The notes: generated from the sequence alone by a model not told the origin. A stretch of 64,000 nucleotides of DNA from Mesorhizobium muleiense (GCF_900099905.1 NZ_FNEE01000004.1:294108-358107); one strand, 5' to 3'; positions 7,786-17,088 are shown, numbered from the stretch's first letter. Made by a program: numbers and translations.

Positions 7786-10236
7786 GGCTCTTTTCCTTTC
7801 TCCGGCCGGGTCGTAAAGCGGCTCGAGATGGATTTTTGCCGGCGTCCGCTGCATAGCCACCACCAGCTCGTAGTCGCCGCAGGTGAGGAAATCGTCGCTG
7901 ACGCCGTCGGCGTTGCGCACATAGCCGTAGCCGATGTTCTTTCCGACCGTGTAGCCATAGCCGCCGCTGGTCAGGTAGCCGACCGGCTCGCTGTTGCGCA
8001 GGATCGTTTCGCGCCCGAGCAGCACGATCTCGCAATCGTCGACGGTGAAGCCGGCAAAGCGCTTTTTCAGAACCGCGCCGCCGATCTCTTCCAGCGCCCG
8101 CCGTCCGAGAAAATCGGTATTCTTGCGAAGCTTCACCGCCCAGCCGAGGCCGGCCTCCTGCGGCGTGTCGTTGGGCGTGATGTCGGAGCCCCAGGCGCGG
8201 TAGCCTTTTTCCAGCCGCAGCGATTCCAGCGCCCTGTAGCCGACCGGGCGGATGCTGTGCTCCTCGCCCGCCGCCATCAGCGCGTCGAAGATTTCGCCCG
8301 TCGCCGCGATCGGCACATGCAGCTCCCAGCCGAGCTCGCCGACATAGGTGACGCGCAGCGCCCGAACTGTGTGGCCGGCGATGGAGATTTCCCGCACGTG
8401 TCCGAACGGGAAAGCGGTGTTCGACACGTCCGCGTCGGTCACCGCAGCCAGCACGTCGCGGGCCCGCGGCCCCATCAGCGACAGCGTGCCGAAATCCTCG
8501 GTGACATCGGTGAGCGTCACGTCGAGCTCGTTGCCGACATGGTCGCCGATCCACGAGAAGTCATGCGTCCTAAAGCCGGTGCCGGTGACGACGTAGAATC
8601 GGTCTTCGCCGAGCCGCGCCACGGTCAGGTCGGCCTCGATGCCGCCGCGCGTGTTGAGAAGCTGCGTGTAGGTCAGCCGGCCGACCGGCTTGGCGACGTC
8701 GTTGGCGCAGATCCAGTCGAGCGCCTTCAGCGCATCCGCACCGGTCATTTCGTATTTGGCGAAGGACGACTGGTCGAAGATGCCGACGTTCTCGCGCACG
8801 TGCCGGTGCTCGTCGCCGACCGGCGAAAACCAGTTCTGCCGGCCCATCGAATAGATGTCCTTCGGCTCGACGCCTTCGGGCGCAAACCAGTTCGGCCGCT
8901 CCCAACCGAGCTTGGAGCCGAACACGGCGCGGTGCTTTTGCAGCCGTTCATAGAGTGGCGACACGATCCGTGGCCGGCCCGTGGCATACTCTTCATGCGG
9001 GAAGCCGATCGTATAGTGCTTGCCATAGGCTTCCAGCGTGCGGTCGCGGACCCATTGCCGGTCGCGGTGCAGGTCGGAAAAGCGCCTGATATCGACCACC
9101 CACAGGTCGAGTGGCGCCTCGCCGTCGACCACCCACTGCGCCAGCACCCAGCCGGCGCCGCCACCTGCCGCGATGCCGAAGGCGTTGAAGCCGGCGCCGA
9201 CGAACATATTGGCGCATTCGGGTGCGACGCCGAGAATGAAATTGCCGTCCGGCGTGAAGCTCTCCGGCCCGTTGATCATCTGCTTGACGCCGACGCTTTC
9301 GAGCGCCGGAACCCGCGTGATTGCCTGGTTCATATGCTGCTCGAAATGATCGTAATCGTCGTCGAACAGCCGGAACTGCCAGTCGTCAGGGACATTGCCG
9401 CCGGGAAGATCGGTCGTCCAGGCTTGCGGGTTCGGCTCATAGCCGCCCATCACCAGCCCGCCGACCTCCTCCTTGAAATAAATGCGGCGGTCGGGGTCGC
9501 GGATCGTCGGCGCATCGGTCGCCAACCCGTCTATTCTTTCGGTGACGATGTACTGGTGCTTCACCGGCTGCAGCGGCACGTTGATGCCGGCTAGCGCCCC
9601 CACCTGCCGCGCCCATTGCCCGGCACAGTTCACCACCTTGTCGCAGGCGATATCGCCCCTGTTGGTCTTTACCGTTGTGATGCGGCCCTCCTGCATGTCG
9701 AAGCCGGTGACGCGGACATCCTCGAACAGCCTGGCGCCATGCATGCGCGCGCCTTTGGCCAGCGACTGCGTGATGTCGGAAGGGTTTGCCTGGCCGTCGG
9801 TCGGCAGCCAGTTGGCGCCGACGAGATCGCCGGTTGCCAGCAGCGGCCACATCGCCTTGACCTCGGCCGGTGACAGCAACTGCATGTCCATGCCGAAGCT
9901 CTTCGCCGTCGTCGCCAGCCTCTTGTACTCGATCCAGCGGTCGGCATTGGTGGCGAGCCTGAGGCATCCGGTCATCTTCCAGCCGGTGGCCAGCCCGGTT
10001 TCGGCTTCCAGTCCCTTGTAGAGATCGACCGAATATTTGAGCACGCGGGTGATCGAGGCCGAAGACCGCAATTGACCGACCAGCCCCGCCGCATGCCATG
10101 TCGAGCCCGAAGTCAGTTTGCCCTGTTCCAGGAGCACGACATCGGCCTTGTGGTCACGCGCCAGATGATAAGCCGTCGAACAGCCGATTATGCCGCCGCC
10201 GATGACGACGATCTCGGCGTAGGCGGGCAAGGTCAT
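7783..10236 (-). CDS. FAD-dependent oxidoreductase fused to GcvT (dimethylglycine/sarcosine/4-methylaminobutanoate oxidase type)
   Basis: 817-residue flavoprotein that would oxidatively remove an N-methyl group and pass it to tetrahydrofolate or release formaldehyde. N-terminal DAO domain (about 1-370) has the dinucleotide motif VVIGGGIIGCSTAYHLA and the STWHAAGL motif with Trp47-His48, the site of covalent FAD attachment in dimethylglycine dehydrogenase and MABO. A short FAO-M linker follows, then a folate-binding GcvT domain from about 430 to the end. Length and order match DMGDH/SarDH/MABO (800-860 aa). ATG at 10236 overlaps the stop of the upstream phosphotransferase by four bases (ATGA), indicating translational coupling. 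The exact substrate is undecided. Confidence 0.9.
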   Translation of the reverse strand: MTLPAYAEIVVIGGGIIGCSTAYHLARDHKADVVLLEQGKLTSGSTWHAAGLVGQLRSSASITRVLKYSVDLYKGLEAETGLATGWKMTGCLRLATNADRWIEYKRLATTAKSFGMDMQLLSPAEVKAMWPLLATGDLVGANWLPTDGQANPSDITQSLAKGARMHGARLFEDVRVTGFDMQEGRITTVKTNRGDIACDKVVNCAGQWARQVGALAGINVPLQPVKHQYIVTERIDGLATDAPTIRDPDRRIYFKEEVGGLVMGGYEPNPQAWTTDLPGGNVPDDWQFRLFDDDYDHFEQHMNQAITRVPALESVGVKQMINGPESFTPDGNFILGVAPECANMFVGAGFNAFGIAAGGGAGWVLAQWVVDGEAPLDLWVVDIRRFSDLHRDRQWVRDRTLEAYGKHYTIGFPHEEYATGRPRIVSPLYERLQKHRAVFGSKLGWERPNWFAPEGVEPKDIYSMGRQNWFSPVGDEHRHVRENVGIFDQSSFAKYEMTGADALKALDWICANDVAKPVGRLTYTQLLNTRGGIEADLTVARLGEDRFYVVTGTGFRTHDFSWIGDHVGNELDVTLTDVTEDFGTLSLMGPRARDVLAAVTDADVSNTAFPFGHVREISIAGHTVRALRVTYVGELGWELHVPIAATGEIFDALMAAGEEHSIRPVGYRALESLRLEKGYRAWGSDITPNDTPQEAGLGWAVKLRKNTDFLGRRALEEIGGAVLKKRFAGFTVDDCEIVLLGRETILRNSEPVGYLTSGGYGYTVGKNIGYGYVRNADGVSDDFLTCGDYELVVAMQRTPAKIHLEPLYDPAGERKRA

Positions 10237-11117
10237 GATATCTGTCCGTATTTTGTTCTGTAGTTTTCCAGCGCGGCATCGAGCCGCGTCAGGTTTTCGT
10301 CGGTATAGGCAACGTAGTCGACGCCGGGCGCGTCGAGATAAAGTTCGGAAACCATGCTCCACATCGCCTCGCGCAGCAGCGATGCGCATTGCATGGCCGC
10401 ATGCGAGCGGCGGATCGCCTCGTCCGGCTCCTTCATGAAATAGGCGGTCAGGAAGGCGAAGGACTCATCGTCGTTCATGGTGGCGTTCGAGGCGACGCCG
10501 GCGAGGTCGAACATCGCCGTGTTGAAGCCGGCATATTCGAAATCGATCAGCCACAGCCTGTGGCCGTCATCGAGAATATTAGCCGGCAGAAGGTCATTAT
10601 GACCAAAGACGATCGGCAGCAATTTCTGCGCCCGTTCGAGCTCGTCTGCAAGCGTCAGCAGCCGCGGCAACTCGCTTCGCATGCGGCTGTCGGCTTCCTC
10701 CAGCGTGCGCGCATAGTCGCGGATGACATGGAAAACCCAGAACATGAAGCCGGCGCCGGAGACATGATTGGGCATCTCGCGATGGAAGCCGCGCATCAGG
10801 GCGGCGACGCGGTCGATATTGGCGCGGACGTCCTCGGCGACAAAAGTCTTGGCGCCGAGAAATTCCGTTACCAGGATGCCGGGCTCGGAATGGCGGACCG
10901 CAGGCGCGAAGCCGGCGGCGTGCGCCGCGCGCGCGGTCATCACCTCGCGCTCGCGAAAGACATGATGGAATGGAAAGTCCTGGCCAAAGCGCACGACATG
11001 CCGCCCGGCGGCGTCCTTGACCAGATAGTTGGCGTTGCTCAGGCCGCCTGGCAGCGGCGCGATCTCGATGCTGCCGGTCCAGCAGGGCAGGGCGCGGATG
11101 CGGTCCTCGGCGGTCAC
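10233..11117 (-). CDS. Choline-kinase-like phosphotransferase, co-transcribed with the GcvT-fused oxidoreductase
   Basis: 294-residue APH/choline-kinase fold protein. PLPGGLSNANYLV at residues 21-33 is the ATP-loop region, HNDLLPAN supplies Asp175 and Asn180, and IDFEYAG supplies Asp192. A GTG at 11117 is taken as the start: it has CGAGGGATTCACCC upstream and the upstream in-frame extension is Arg/Pro-rich without family similarity. The 4-base overlap with the oxidoreductase makes a two-gene operon, suggesting that phosphorylation and N-demethylation act on one compound, such as a choline-like amino alcohol. It is divergent from the DeoR-type gene, which may regulate it. Confidence 0.85.
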   Translation of the reverse strand: MTAEDRIRALPCWTGSIEIAPLPGGLSNANYLVKDAAGRHVVRFGQDFPFHHVFREREVMTARAAHAAGFAPAVRHSEPGILVTEFLGAKTFVAEDVRANIDRVAALMRGFHREMPNHVSGAGFMFWVFHVIRDYARTLEEADSRMRSELPRLLTLADELERAQKLLPIVFGHNDLLPANILDDGHRLWLIDFEYAGFNTAMFDLAGVASNATMNDDESFAFLTAYFMKEPDEAIRRSHAAMQCASLLREAMWSMVSELYLDAPGVDYVAYTDENLTRLDAALENYRTKYGQIS

Positions 11118-11200
11118 GGGTGAATCCCTCGTTGCGCGGGGTTCAAGGCGTCGCGGGCGACGCAAAGATGGCGGCCGGCAGGAGGGAGCAATGCGAAGTC

Positions 11201-11249
11201 CTCGTCGGTGCGGGATCCCGGGATCGGTATCCCGCACCGCACCGACGAG
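11201..11249. repeat. Long hairpin in the phosphotransferase/deoR intergenic region
   Basis: The 426-base gap 11118-11543 contains one clear structure: CTCGTCGGTGCGGGAT at 11201-11216 pairs with a complementary stretch ending at 11249, interrupted by a 5-base bulge; the loop holds CCCGGGATCGGT. It could be an operator, an attenuator or another repeat family. The rest of the gap shows no gene; the AT-richer part 11420-11520 is the likely deoR promoter zone. Confidence 0.6.
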
Positions 11250-11543
11250 CCCCAGTGCCGGGTTCTTTGACTCCGGCATCCGCCCCCGCGGATTCAAAAA
11301 AGTCCTTTTCCCTTACGTCAGACGATTTCCCGGACGTTCGGGCAGGCGAATTTTGGTGCGGCTCTGCCATCGTTCTCCCGTGGCAGTTCCGAAGCCTGTC
11401 ACAAGCCAGTGTCGCGCCATGTGATCCGGCTTGTCAACGACAACTTGTGGCTTTTTGCCCGAAATCACAAGGATTTCTTGTAAACTGTGGCCGATTTGCC
11501 TTAGAAGCGGTCAGTAGCGCAACAAATCGATTGGGTGAGACCG

Positions 11544-12317
11544 ATGCCCTCGAAGCGGCATGGCGAGATCCTGCGTCTCCTCCATGAGGAAGGCACCGTC
11601 ACCATCGCCAGCCTGGCCGACCGGCTGGGCGTCTCGCTGGAGACCGTGCGCCGCGACGTCAAGCCGCTGACCAGTGACGGTTCGATCCTGAAGATGCATG
11701 GCGCCGTCGGCCTGCCGTCGATGGCCGGCGAGGCGCCGTTCGAGCGGCGTATGCGCGAGAATGCCGATGCCAAGCGCGCCATCGCCCGCATGGTTGCCGC
11801 CACCATCCGCGACGGCGAAGCGATCATGCTCGACACAGGCACCACGACCTCTTTCCTGGCCCGCGAACTGCTCGGTCACCGGCGGCTGACGGTGGTCACC
11901 AACTCCTCCGACATCGCCCGCACGCTGGCCACCGTCAACGGCAACAAGGTCTACATGGCCGGCGGCGAACTGCGCAGCGATTCGGGCGCTGCCTTCGGCG
12001 TCTCGGCCATTGCATTCGTCAGCCGCTTTTCCGTCAGCCACGCTGTGATCTCCACCGGCGCGGTCGATGCCGTCACCGGCGTGATGGACTATGATCTGGA
12101 TGAGGCGGAATTCGCCCGCATGGTGCTGTCGCGCGGCCAGCGCTCGCTCGTCATCACCGACCACACCAAGTTCGGCCGCCAGGGTCTGGTCCAGGTCTGC
12201 GGCCTCGACGGTTTTTCCGAACTCGTCACCGATCGGCCGCCGCCGCACGCCATCGCCGCAGCCCTCGAGCAAGCGGGCGCGCGGCTCAGCATTGCCGGCA
12301 GCGAAAGCGGGATCTGA
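11544..12317 (+). CDS. DeoR/GlpR-family transcriptional regulator
   Basis: 257-residue repressor-type protein. N-terminal winged helix-turn-helix at about residues 5-55 with VTIASLADRLGVSLETVRRD, the DeoR signature; C-terminal DeoRC sensor domain with IMLDTGTTTSFLAREL and VTNSSDIARTL, the phosphosugar-isomerase-like effector fold. DeoR-family effectors are usually phosphorylated metabolites, which fits a neighbour that encodes a kinase. ATG at 11544 with GGGTGAG upstream is preferred; a GTG at 11535 would add three residues. The divergent phosphotransferase-oxidoreductase operon is the most likely target. Confidence 0.88.
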   Translation: MPSKRHGEILRLLHEEGTVTIASLADRLGVSLETVRRDVKPLTSDGSILKMHGAVGLPSMAGEAPFERRMRENADAKRAIARMVAATIRDGEAIMLDTGTTTSFLARELLGHRRLTVVTNSSDIARTLATVNGNKVYMAGGELRSDSGAAFGVSAIAFVSRFSVSHAVISTGAVDAVTGVMDYDLDEAEFARMVLSRGQRSLVITDHTKFGRQGLVQVCGLDGFSELVTDRPPPHAIAAALEQAGARLSIAGSESGI

Positions 12318-12393
12318 CCTGGCCAGAGCAGTAATGCGGTGAGCCTGGGATCGGCGGCTTTTCTTCCTTGCCGTCCCGGTGTTTAGTCCGGCC

Positions 12394-13320
12394 ATGGCTT
12401 TCACCATCCGCCAATTGCAGTTCTTCATCGCCGTCGCCGAGCAAGGCACAGTGTCTGGCGCCGCCCAAAACCTGTCCATCTCGCAATCGTCGGTCACCGA
12501 GGCGATCAAGGAGCTCGAAGGCGATCTCGGCGTCGAACTGTTCGAGCGCCATCCGCGCGGCCTCAACATCACCCACAAGGGCCACCAGTTCCTGCGCCAC
12601 GCGACAAAGATCCTTGCCGATGTTTCCGATGCGCGCCGCGCCTTCTCCGGCGAGCAAGCGGCGGCTGGCGGCCGGCTGCAACTCGGCGTCACCTCGCTGG
12701 TCGCCGGCTATGTCCTGTCCGACCTTCTCGCCCGCTATCGCCGCGCCTATCCGGGCGTCGAGATCTCGGCCATCGAGGACAATGGCGACTACCTCGAACA
12801 TCTGCTGGTCGGCGGCAAGCTCGACATCGCCGTCATGGTCACCTCGAACCTGCGCGACCGCACCGCCCTGCAATCGGAAATTCTCGAAGTCTCGCCCTAC
12901 CGGCTATGGCTGCCGCTTGGCCATCCGCTGTCCAGCGCCGACATCATCGGCATCAGCGATATCGCGTCGGAGCCGCTGATCATGCTGACCGTCGACGAGA
13001 TCGAAGAGAATACCGGAAAATTGCTGGCGGCGATTGCTGCCAAGCCGCATGTCGCCTTCCGCACCCGCTCGGTCGAAGCGGTGCGCAGCCTCGTCGCCAC
13101 CGGCGCCGGCGTGGCGCTGCTGCCCGACCTCGTCTACCGGCCATGGTCGCTTGAAGGCGACCGCATCGAATCGCGCGATATTTCGGGCTCGTTGCCGGTT
13201 GTCCAAGTCGGCACGGTCTGGCGGCGCGGCTCCGGCCTGCCACAGGCCGCGCGCGACTTCATCGGGCTTGCCCAGTCGCAGCGCATGGTTCGTCAGCGGC
13301 CGGACAAGAACGGCCGCTGA
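12394..13320 (+). CDS. LysR-family transcriptional regulator, upstream of the putrescine operon
   Basis: 308-residue LTTR. The N-terminal HTH spans about residues 3-60 (FTIRQLQFFIAVAEQGTVSG, then LSISQSSVTEAIKELE). The rest is the periplasmic-binding-like effector domain, with VATGAGVALLPDLVYRPW near residue 235. ATG at 12394 is preferred over a GTG 15 bases upstream because the HTH family begins with MAFTIRQLQ. It lies on the same strand as and 225 bases ahead of the ydcS-like gene, so it may control that operon; in E. coli the equivalent operon is next to a MocR regulator instead. Confidence 0.87.
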   Translation: MAFTIRQLQFFIAVAEQGTVSGAAQNLSISQSSVTEAIKELEGDLGVELFERHPRGLNITHKGHQFLRHATKILADVSDARRAFSGEQAAAGGRLQLGVTSLVAGYVLSDLLARYRRAYPGVEISAIEDNGDYLEHLLVGGKLDIAVMVTSNLRDRTALQSEILEVSPYRLWLPLGHPLSSADIIGISDIASEPLIMLTVDEIEENTGKLLAAIAAKPHVAFRTRSVEAVRSLVATGAGVALLPDLVYRPWSLEGDRIESRDISGSLPVVQVGTVWRRGSGLPQAARDFIGLAQSQRMVRQRPDKNGR

Positions 13321-13412
13321 TCTATCGGAAAAACCGATATCGCCTTTCTGACAAATGAATTTGCGAAACCGGAAATTTCACAGCACCCTGACAATCAGGG
13401 AGCAAAGCCGCC

Positions 13413-13514
13413 GTTAGAGCGACGTGCGTCCAATTGGACGCACAAAGTACGCTCTAACACTTTTAGTTTTCGCATCGTGCTTCCGAAAATCAATCCGATT
13501 TTCGGGCCGATGCG
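13413..13514. repeat. Two-module RIME-like palindromic mosaic, copy 1
   Basis: Module 1 (13413-13458) runs from GTTAGAGCGACGTGCGTCC to GTACGCTCTAAC around the centre CAATTGG. Module 2 (13471-13514) runs from CGCATCGTGCTTCCGAAAAT to ATTTTCGGGCCGATGCG. The same two modules occur in the opposite orientation and order at 55532-55635, and divergent versions lie at 36608-36712. It occupies the leader of the ydcS-like gene, ending 31 bases before the start codon, so it should be transcribed in the mRNA. Confidence 0.85.
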
Positions 13515-13545
13515 AGAGTGCGGCCCCTCAAATGGGAGATCGACG

Positions 13546-14697
13546 ATGAATTCATTCCTGAAGTCATGCACTGCATTGACGGTCGCGCTGGCCTTCTCCG
13601 GCCAGGCGATCGCCCAGGTTAAGGAACTTGGCAAGGGCGAAGGCCAGGTCAACATTGTTGCCTGGCCCGGCTACATCGAACGCGGCGAAACCGACAAGAA
13701 CTATGATTGGGTCACGTCTTTCGAGAAGAACACAGGCTGCAAGGTCAATATCAAGACCGCCAACACCTCCGACGAGATGGTCGCGCTGATGAATGAGGGC
13801 GGATTCGACCTTGTTACTGCCTCGGGCGACGCGTCGTTGCGCCTTGTCGCCGGCAAGCGGGTCCAGCCGATCAACACCGATCTCATCCCGAGCTGGAACA
13901 CGGTCGACGACCGGCTGAAGGATGCGCCGTGGTTCACGGTCGGCGGCGTCCACTACGGCGCCCCCTACCAGTGGGGGCCGAACGTGCTGATGTACAATAC
14001 CGAGGTGTTCAAGGAAGCGCCGAAGAGCTGGAACGTCGTCTTCGAGGAGATGACCTTGCCCGACGGCAAGCCGAACAAGGGCCGCGTCCAGGCCTATGAC
14101 GGGCCGATCCACATCGCCGATGCGGCCAACTATCTGATGTTCCACAAGCCGGAGCTCGGCATCAAGGATCCCTACGAGCTGACCGAAGATCAGTACAAGG
14201 CCGCCCTCGATCTGCTGCGCGTCCAGCGCACGCTGGTCGGACGCTACTGGCATGACGCCGCCATCCAGGTCGACGATTTCCAGAACGAAGGCGTCGTTGC
14301 CTCCGGTTCATGGCCCTATCAGGTCAACACGCTGGTTGCTGCCAAGAAGCCGGTCGCTTCGACCATCCCCCAGGAAGGCGTCACCGGCTGGGCCGACACC
14401 ACCATACTGGCAGCCGACGCAGCCCACCCGAACTGCGCCTATATGTGGATGGAGCACTCGCTGTCGCCGAAAGTGCAGGGCGATGTCTCCGCCTGGTTCG
14501 GTTCGCTGCCGGTGGTGCCGGCTGCCTGCAAGGGCAACGAATTGCTCGGCGAGGAAGGCTGCAAGACCAACGGCTACGACAATTTCGAAAAGATCAAGTT
14601 CTGGAAGACGCCGGTGTCGAAATGCGCCACCCAGGACCAGTGCGTGCCTTACTATCGCTGGGTGTCGGACTATATCGGCGTCATCGGCGGACGGTGA
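13546..14697 (+). CDS. ydcS: Putrescine-type ABC transporter substrate-binding protein
   Basis: 383-residue periplasmic binding protein, near-identical in length to E. coli YdcS (381 aa) and matching it in many blocks: VNIVAWPGYIERGETDK, DLVTASGDASLRL, GRVQAYDGPIHIADAA, EGVTGWADTT and VQGDVSAWFGSLPVVP. A Sec signal peptide occupies residues 1-23 (hydrophobic TALTVALAFSGQAIA, cut before Gln). It should capture putrescine or a related polyamine for the permease below. ATG at 13546 has GGGAGATCGACG upstream. First gene of a five-gene operon; a 191-base gap with hairpins follows, likely lowering expression of the downstream genes relative to this one. Confidence 0.92.
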   Translation: MNSFLKSCTALTVALAFSGQAIAQVKELGKGEGQVNIVAWPGYIERGETDKNYDWVTSFEKNTGCKVNIKTANTSDEMVALMNEGGFDLVTASGDASLRLVAGKRVQPINTDLIPSWNTVDDRLKDAPWFTVGGVHYGAPYQWGPNVLMYNTEVFKEAPKSWNVVFEEMTLPDGKPNKGRVQAYDGPIHIADAANYLMFHKPELGIKDPYELTEDQYKAALDLLRVQRTLVGRYWHDAAIQVDDFQNEGVVASGSWPYQVNTLVAAKKPVASTIPQEGVTGWADTTILAADAAHPNCAYMWMEHSLSPKVQGDVSAWFGSLPVVPAACKGNELLGEEGCKTNGYDNFEKIKFWKTPVSKCATQDQCVPYYRWVSDYIGVIGGR

Positions 14698-14730
14698 GTT
14701 CGTTTCGCATTGCTCGCCAGTTGGCGCTGC

Positions 14731-14841
14731 CCCTCACCCTTGCCCCCTCCCCGTGAACAACGGGAGAGGGGGTCGCGAGCGTTGCGGCTAGCCCCTTCTC
14801 CACGTCCCTACGGGGAGAAGGTGCCGGCAGGCGGATGAGGG
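14731..14841. repeat. Hairpin repeat between ydcS and ydcT homologues
   Basis: Two stem-loops in tandem: CCCCCTCCCCG...CGGGAGAGGGGG at 14743-14772 and CCTTCTCC...GGGGAGAAGG at 14794-14821, flanked by CCCTCACC and GATGAGGG. Both stems are GC-rich. In operons, such structures after the binding-protein gene often stabilise the upstream message and reduce read-through; that role is inferred here. Confidence 0.7.
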
Positions 14842-14888
14842 TCAGCGCTGTCGCCTGAATTGACGAGCCTGGCAGATCAGGACAGCCC

Positions 14889-15887
14889 ATGACATCAGCC
14901 GTTTCCTTCCAGAAAGTCTCGCGCCATTTCGGCAGCGTGCGCGCCGTCGACATGGTCGATCTCGACATCGTGCCGGGCGAGTTCTTCGCCATGCTTGGAC
15001 CTTCGGGTTCCGGCAAGACGACCTGCCTGCGCTTGATCGCCGGCTTTGAGCAGCCGACATCGGGCTCGATCTCCATCTTTGGCGAACGCGCCGAAGGCGT
15101 TCCGCCCTATCGCCGCAACGTCAACACCGTCTTCCAGGACTACGCGCTGTTTCCGCATCTGAACGTGCTCGACAACGTCGCCTACGGGCTGATGGTCAAG
15201 GGTGTCGGCAAGCTGGAGAGGCAGAAGGCCGCCGAGGAAGCATTGTCGCTGGTCCGGCTTCCCGGCTACGGCGCCCGCCGCCCGAGCCAGCTTTCCGGCG
15301 GACAGCGCCAGCGCGTCGCGCTCGCCCGCGCGCTGGTCAACCAGCCGAAGGTGCTTCTGCTCGACGAGCCGCTTGGCGCGCTCGACCTCAAGCTGCGCGA
15401 AAACATGCAGGAGGAGCTGAAGTCGCTGCAGAAGGCGCTCGGCATCACCTTCGTCTTCGTCACCCACGACCAGGGCGAGGCGCTGTCGATGGCCGACCGC
15501 GTCGCCGTCTTCAACGACGGCAAGATCATGCAGATCGGCACGCCGGAGGACATCTACCAGCGGCCGAAGACGCGCTTCGTCGCCGATTTCGTCGGCTCGT
15601 CCAATGTGCTGCCGCCGGATTTCGTCCAGCGCTATTCCGGCCAGCATCGCTGGGGCAGCCTGCGCCCTGAATCCATTCGCATCGGCCGGGCGGCGAAGGG
15701 CGACGGCGTTGCCGCCCGTCTTGTCTCGACCAATTATCTCGGCGCCACGACCAGACTGGCGCTCGACGCCGACGGGTTGAGATTGCATGCCATTGTGCCG
15801 GCCGGTGCGAAATTGCCCAGGGAAGGCGAGGCGGTCGTGCTCACCTTCAACCGCGAGCATTTGCATCTGATGGACGAGCCGGGATGA
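14889..15887 (+). CDS. ydcT: Putrescine-type ABC transporter ATP-binding protein
   Basis: 332-residue ABC ATPase of the spermidine/putrescine (PotA-like) class. Walker A GPSGSGKTT at 37-45, signature [15 protein letters not shown], Walker B VLLLDEPLGALD, H-loop FVTHDQGEA. The C-terminal 90 residues form the TOBE-type regulatory region (RPESIRIG, VSTNYLGATTRL). It energises uptake at the cytoplasmic face through the two permeases that follow. The ATG at 14889 is preceded by a weak CAGGACAGCCC site. A 235-base gap with a 47-bp inverted repeat separates it from the first permease. Confidence 0.93.
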   Translation: MTSAVSFQKVSRHFGSVRAVDMVDLDIVPGEFFAMLGPSGSGKTTCLRLIAGFEQPTSGSISIFGERAEGVPPYRRNVNTVFQDYALFPHLNVLDNVAYGLMVKGVGKLERQKAAEEALSLVRLPGYGARRPSQLSGGQRQRVALARALVNQPKVLLLDEPLGALDLKLRENMQEELKSLQKALGITFVFVTHDQGEALSMADRVAVFNDGKIMQIGTPEDIYQRPKTRFVADFVGSSNVLPPDFVQRYSGQHRWGSLRPESIRIGRAAKGDGVAARLVSTNYLGATTRLALDADGLRLHAIVPAGAKLPREGEAVVLTFNREHLHLMDEPG

Positions 15888-15935
15888 TGGCGCTGTCGGC
15901 AACTGTCGCTAATAGCCGCGGCAAGGCGCTTCACG

Positions 15936-16095
15936 GCGCCCCCCTCTGTCCTGCCGGACATCTCCCCCACGAGGGGGGAGATCGGCAGCTTCGCCAGTGG
16001 CGCCTCTTCTGCAACGTTGGTGATTGGCGAAAGCAGTCGCGACAGCCAATCTCCCCCCTCGTGGGGGAGATGTCCGGCAGGACAGAGGGGGGCGC
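15936..16095. repeat. Perfect 47-bp inverted repeat inside the putrescine operon (family B)
   Basis: Arms 15936-15982 and 16049-16095 are perfectly complementary over 47 bp (outer end GCGCCCCCCTCTGTCCTGCC), with a 66-base spacer. Shorter relatives carrying CTGCCGGAC and CTCCCC are near 20660 and 63770. In RNA it would form a very stable hairpin between the ATPase and permease genes. Confidence 0.9.
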
Positions 16096-16122
16096 GAAGG
16101 AACGCGGCCGGTCGAAGAAACC

Positions 16123-17088
16123 ATGACTCTGACCGCGACCCAGGCAAAACCTGCCCCAGCCGTCCTGCCTCGCGCCGGCGGCGTGCGCGGCGCGCTGTCC
16201 GACCTGCTCTGGCGCAAGCCGAAGCTGCTGCTGCTGTTGATGCTGCTGCCGCCGGTGTTGTGGCTCGGCATCGTCTATATCGGCTCGCTGTTCGCGCTGC
16301 TCTTGCAGAGTTTTTTCTCGATCGACGAATTCTCCGGCCTCATCAACCGGCAGTTCACGCTGAAGACCTATGGCGACCTGCTGCAGGCCGCCAATCTCGA
16401 CATCATCCTGCGCACGGTGACGATGGCGGCCCTGGTCACGCTCGCCTCGGCGACCATCGCCTTTCCCATCGCCTATTACGCGGCCCGCTATGCGCGCGGC
16501 CGCTGGAAGGCGCTGTTCTATCTCGGCGTGATGCTGCCGCTGTGGTCGAGCTATCTGGTCAAGATCTACGCCTGGAAGCTCATTCTCGCCAAGGAAGGCA
16601 TTCTCACCTGGCTGCTCGCCAAGCTGCATCTGCTATGGCTGCTCGACGGCTGGCTGTCGCTGCCGGTCGTCGGCGGCAACTCGCTGTCGGTGTCGTCCAC
16701 CGGCACCTTCATCGTCTTCGTCTACGTCTGGCTGCCGTTCATGATCCTGCCGGTGCAGGCGGCACTCGAGCGCGTGCCGGGCAATCTGGTCGAGGCCTCG
16801 TCCGATCTCGGCGCCTCGCCCGGCCAGACCTTCCGCAACGTGCTGTTCCCGCTGGCGCTGCCGGGCATCGTCGCCGGCTCGATCTTCACCTTCTCGCTGA
16901 CGCTGGGCGACTACATCATCCCGCAGATCATCGGCACCTCGCGGCTGTTCATCGGCCAGGCCGTCTATTCGCAGCAGGGCACCGCCGGCAACATCCCGCT
17001 CGCCGCCGCCTTCACCGTGGTGCCGATTGTCATCATGGGCTTCTACCTCTGGGGCGCCAAGCGCATGGGGGCCTTCGATGCGCTCTGA
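16123..17088 (+). CDS. ydcU: Putrescine-type ABC transporter permease 1
   Basis: 321-residue inner-membrane permease of the PotB/YdcU type with six main hydrophobic segments, the first at about 33-58 ([20 protein letters not shown]). The EAA loop that contacts the ATPase is visible as [28 protein letters not shown] near residue 225, followed by [16 protein letters not shown] at 16123 begins [12 protein letters not shown]; the in-frame region upstream lies in the inverted repeat and is rejected. The next permease overlaps its 3' end by 11 bases. Confidence 0.9.
   Translation: MTLTATQAKPAPAVLPRAGGVRGALSDLLWRKPKLLLLLMLLPPVLWLGIVYIGSLFALLLQSFFSIDEFSGLINRQFTLKTYGDLLQAANLDIILRTVTMAALVTLASATIAFPIAYYAARYARGRWKALFYLGVMLPLWSSYLVKIYAWKLILAKEGILTWLLAKLHLLWLLDGWLSLPVVGGNSLSVSSTGTFIVFVYVWLPFMILPVQAALERVPGNLVEASSDLGASPGQTFRNVLFPLALPGIVAGSIFTFSLTLGDYIIPQIIGTSRLFIGQAVYSQQGTAGNIPLAAAFTVVPIVIMGFYLWGAKRMGAFDAL

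Noticed and set aside
7828..9594. A 588-codon open frame on the plus strand
   Set aside because: Antisense to the GcvT-fused oxidoreductase, with no recognisable domain or ribosome site.
15936..16095. The 47-bp inverted repeat as ends of a small transposable element (MITE)
   Set aside because: No target-site duplication was seen and related shorter versions look like intergenic palindromes; a mobile origin is possible but not supported.
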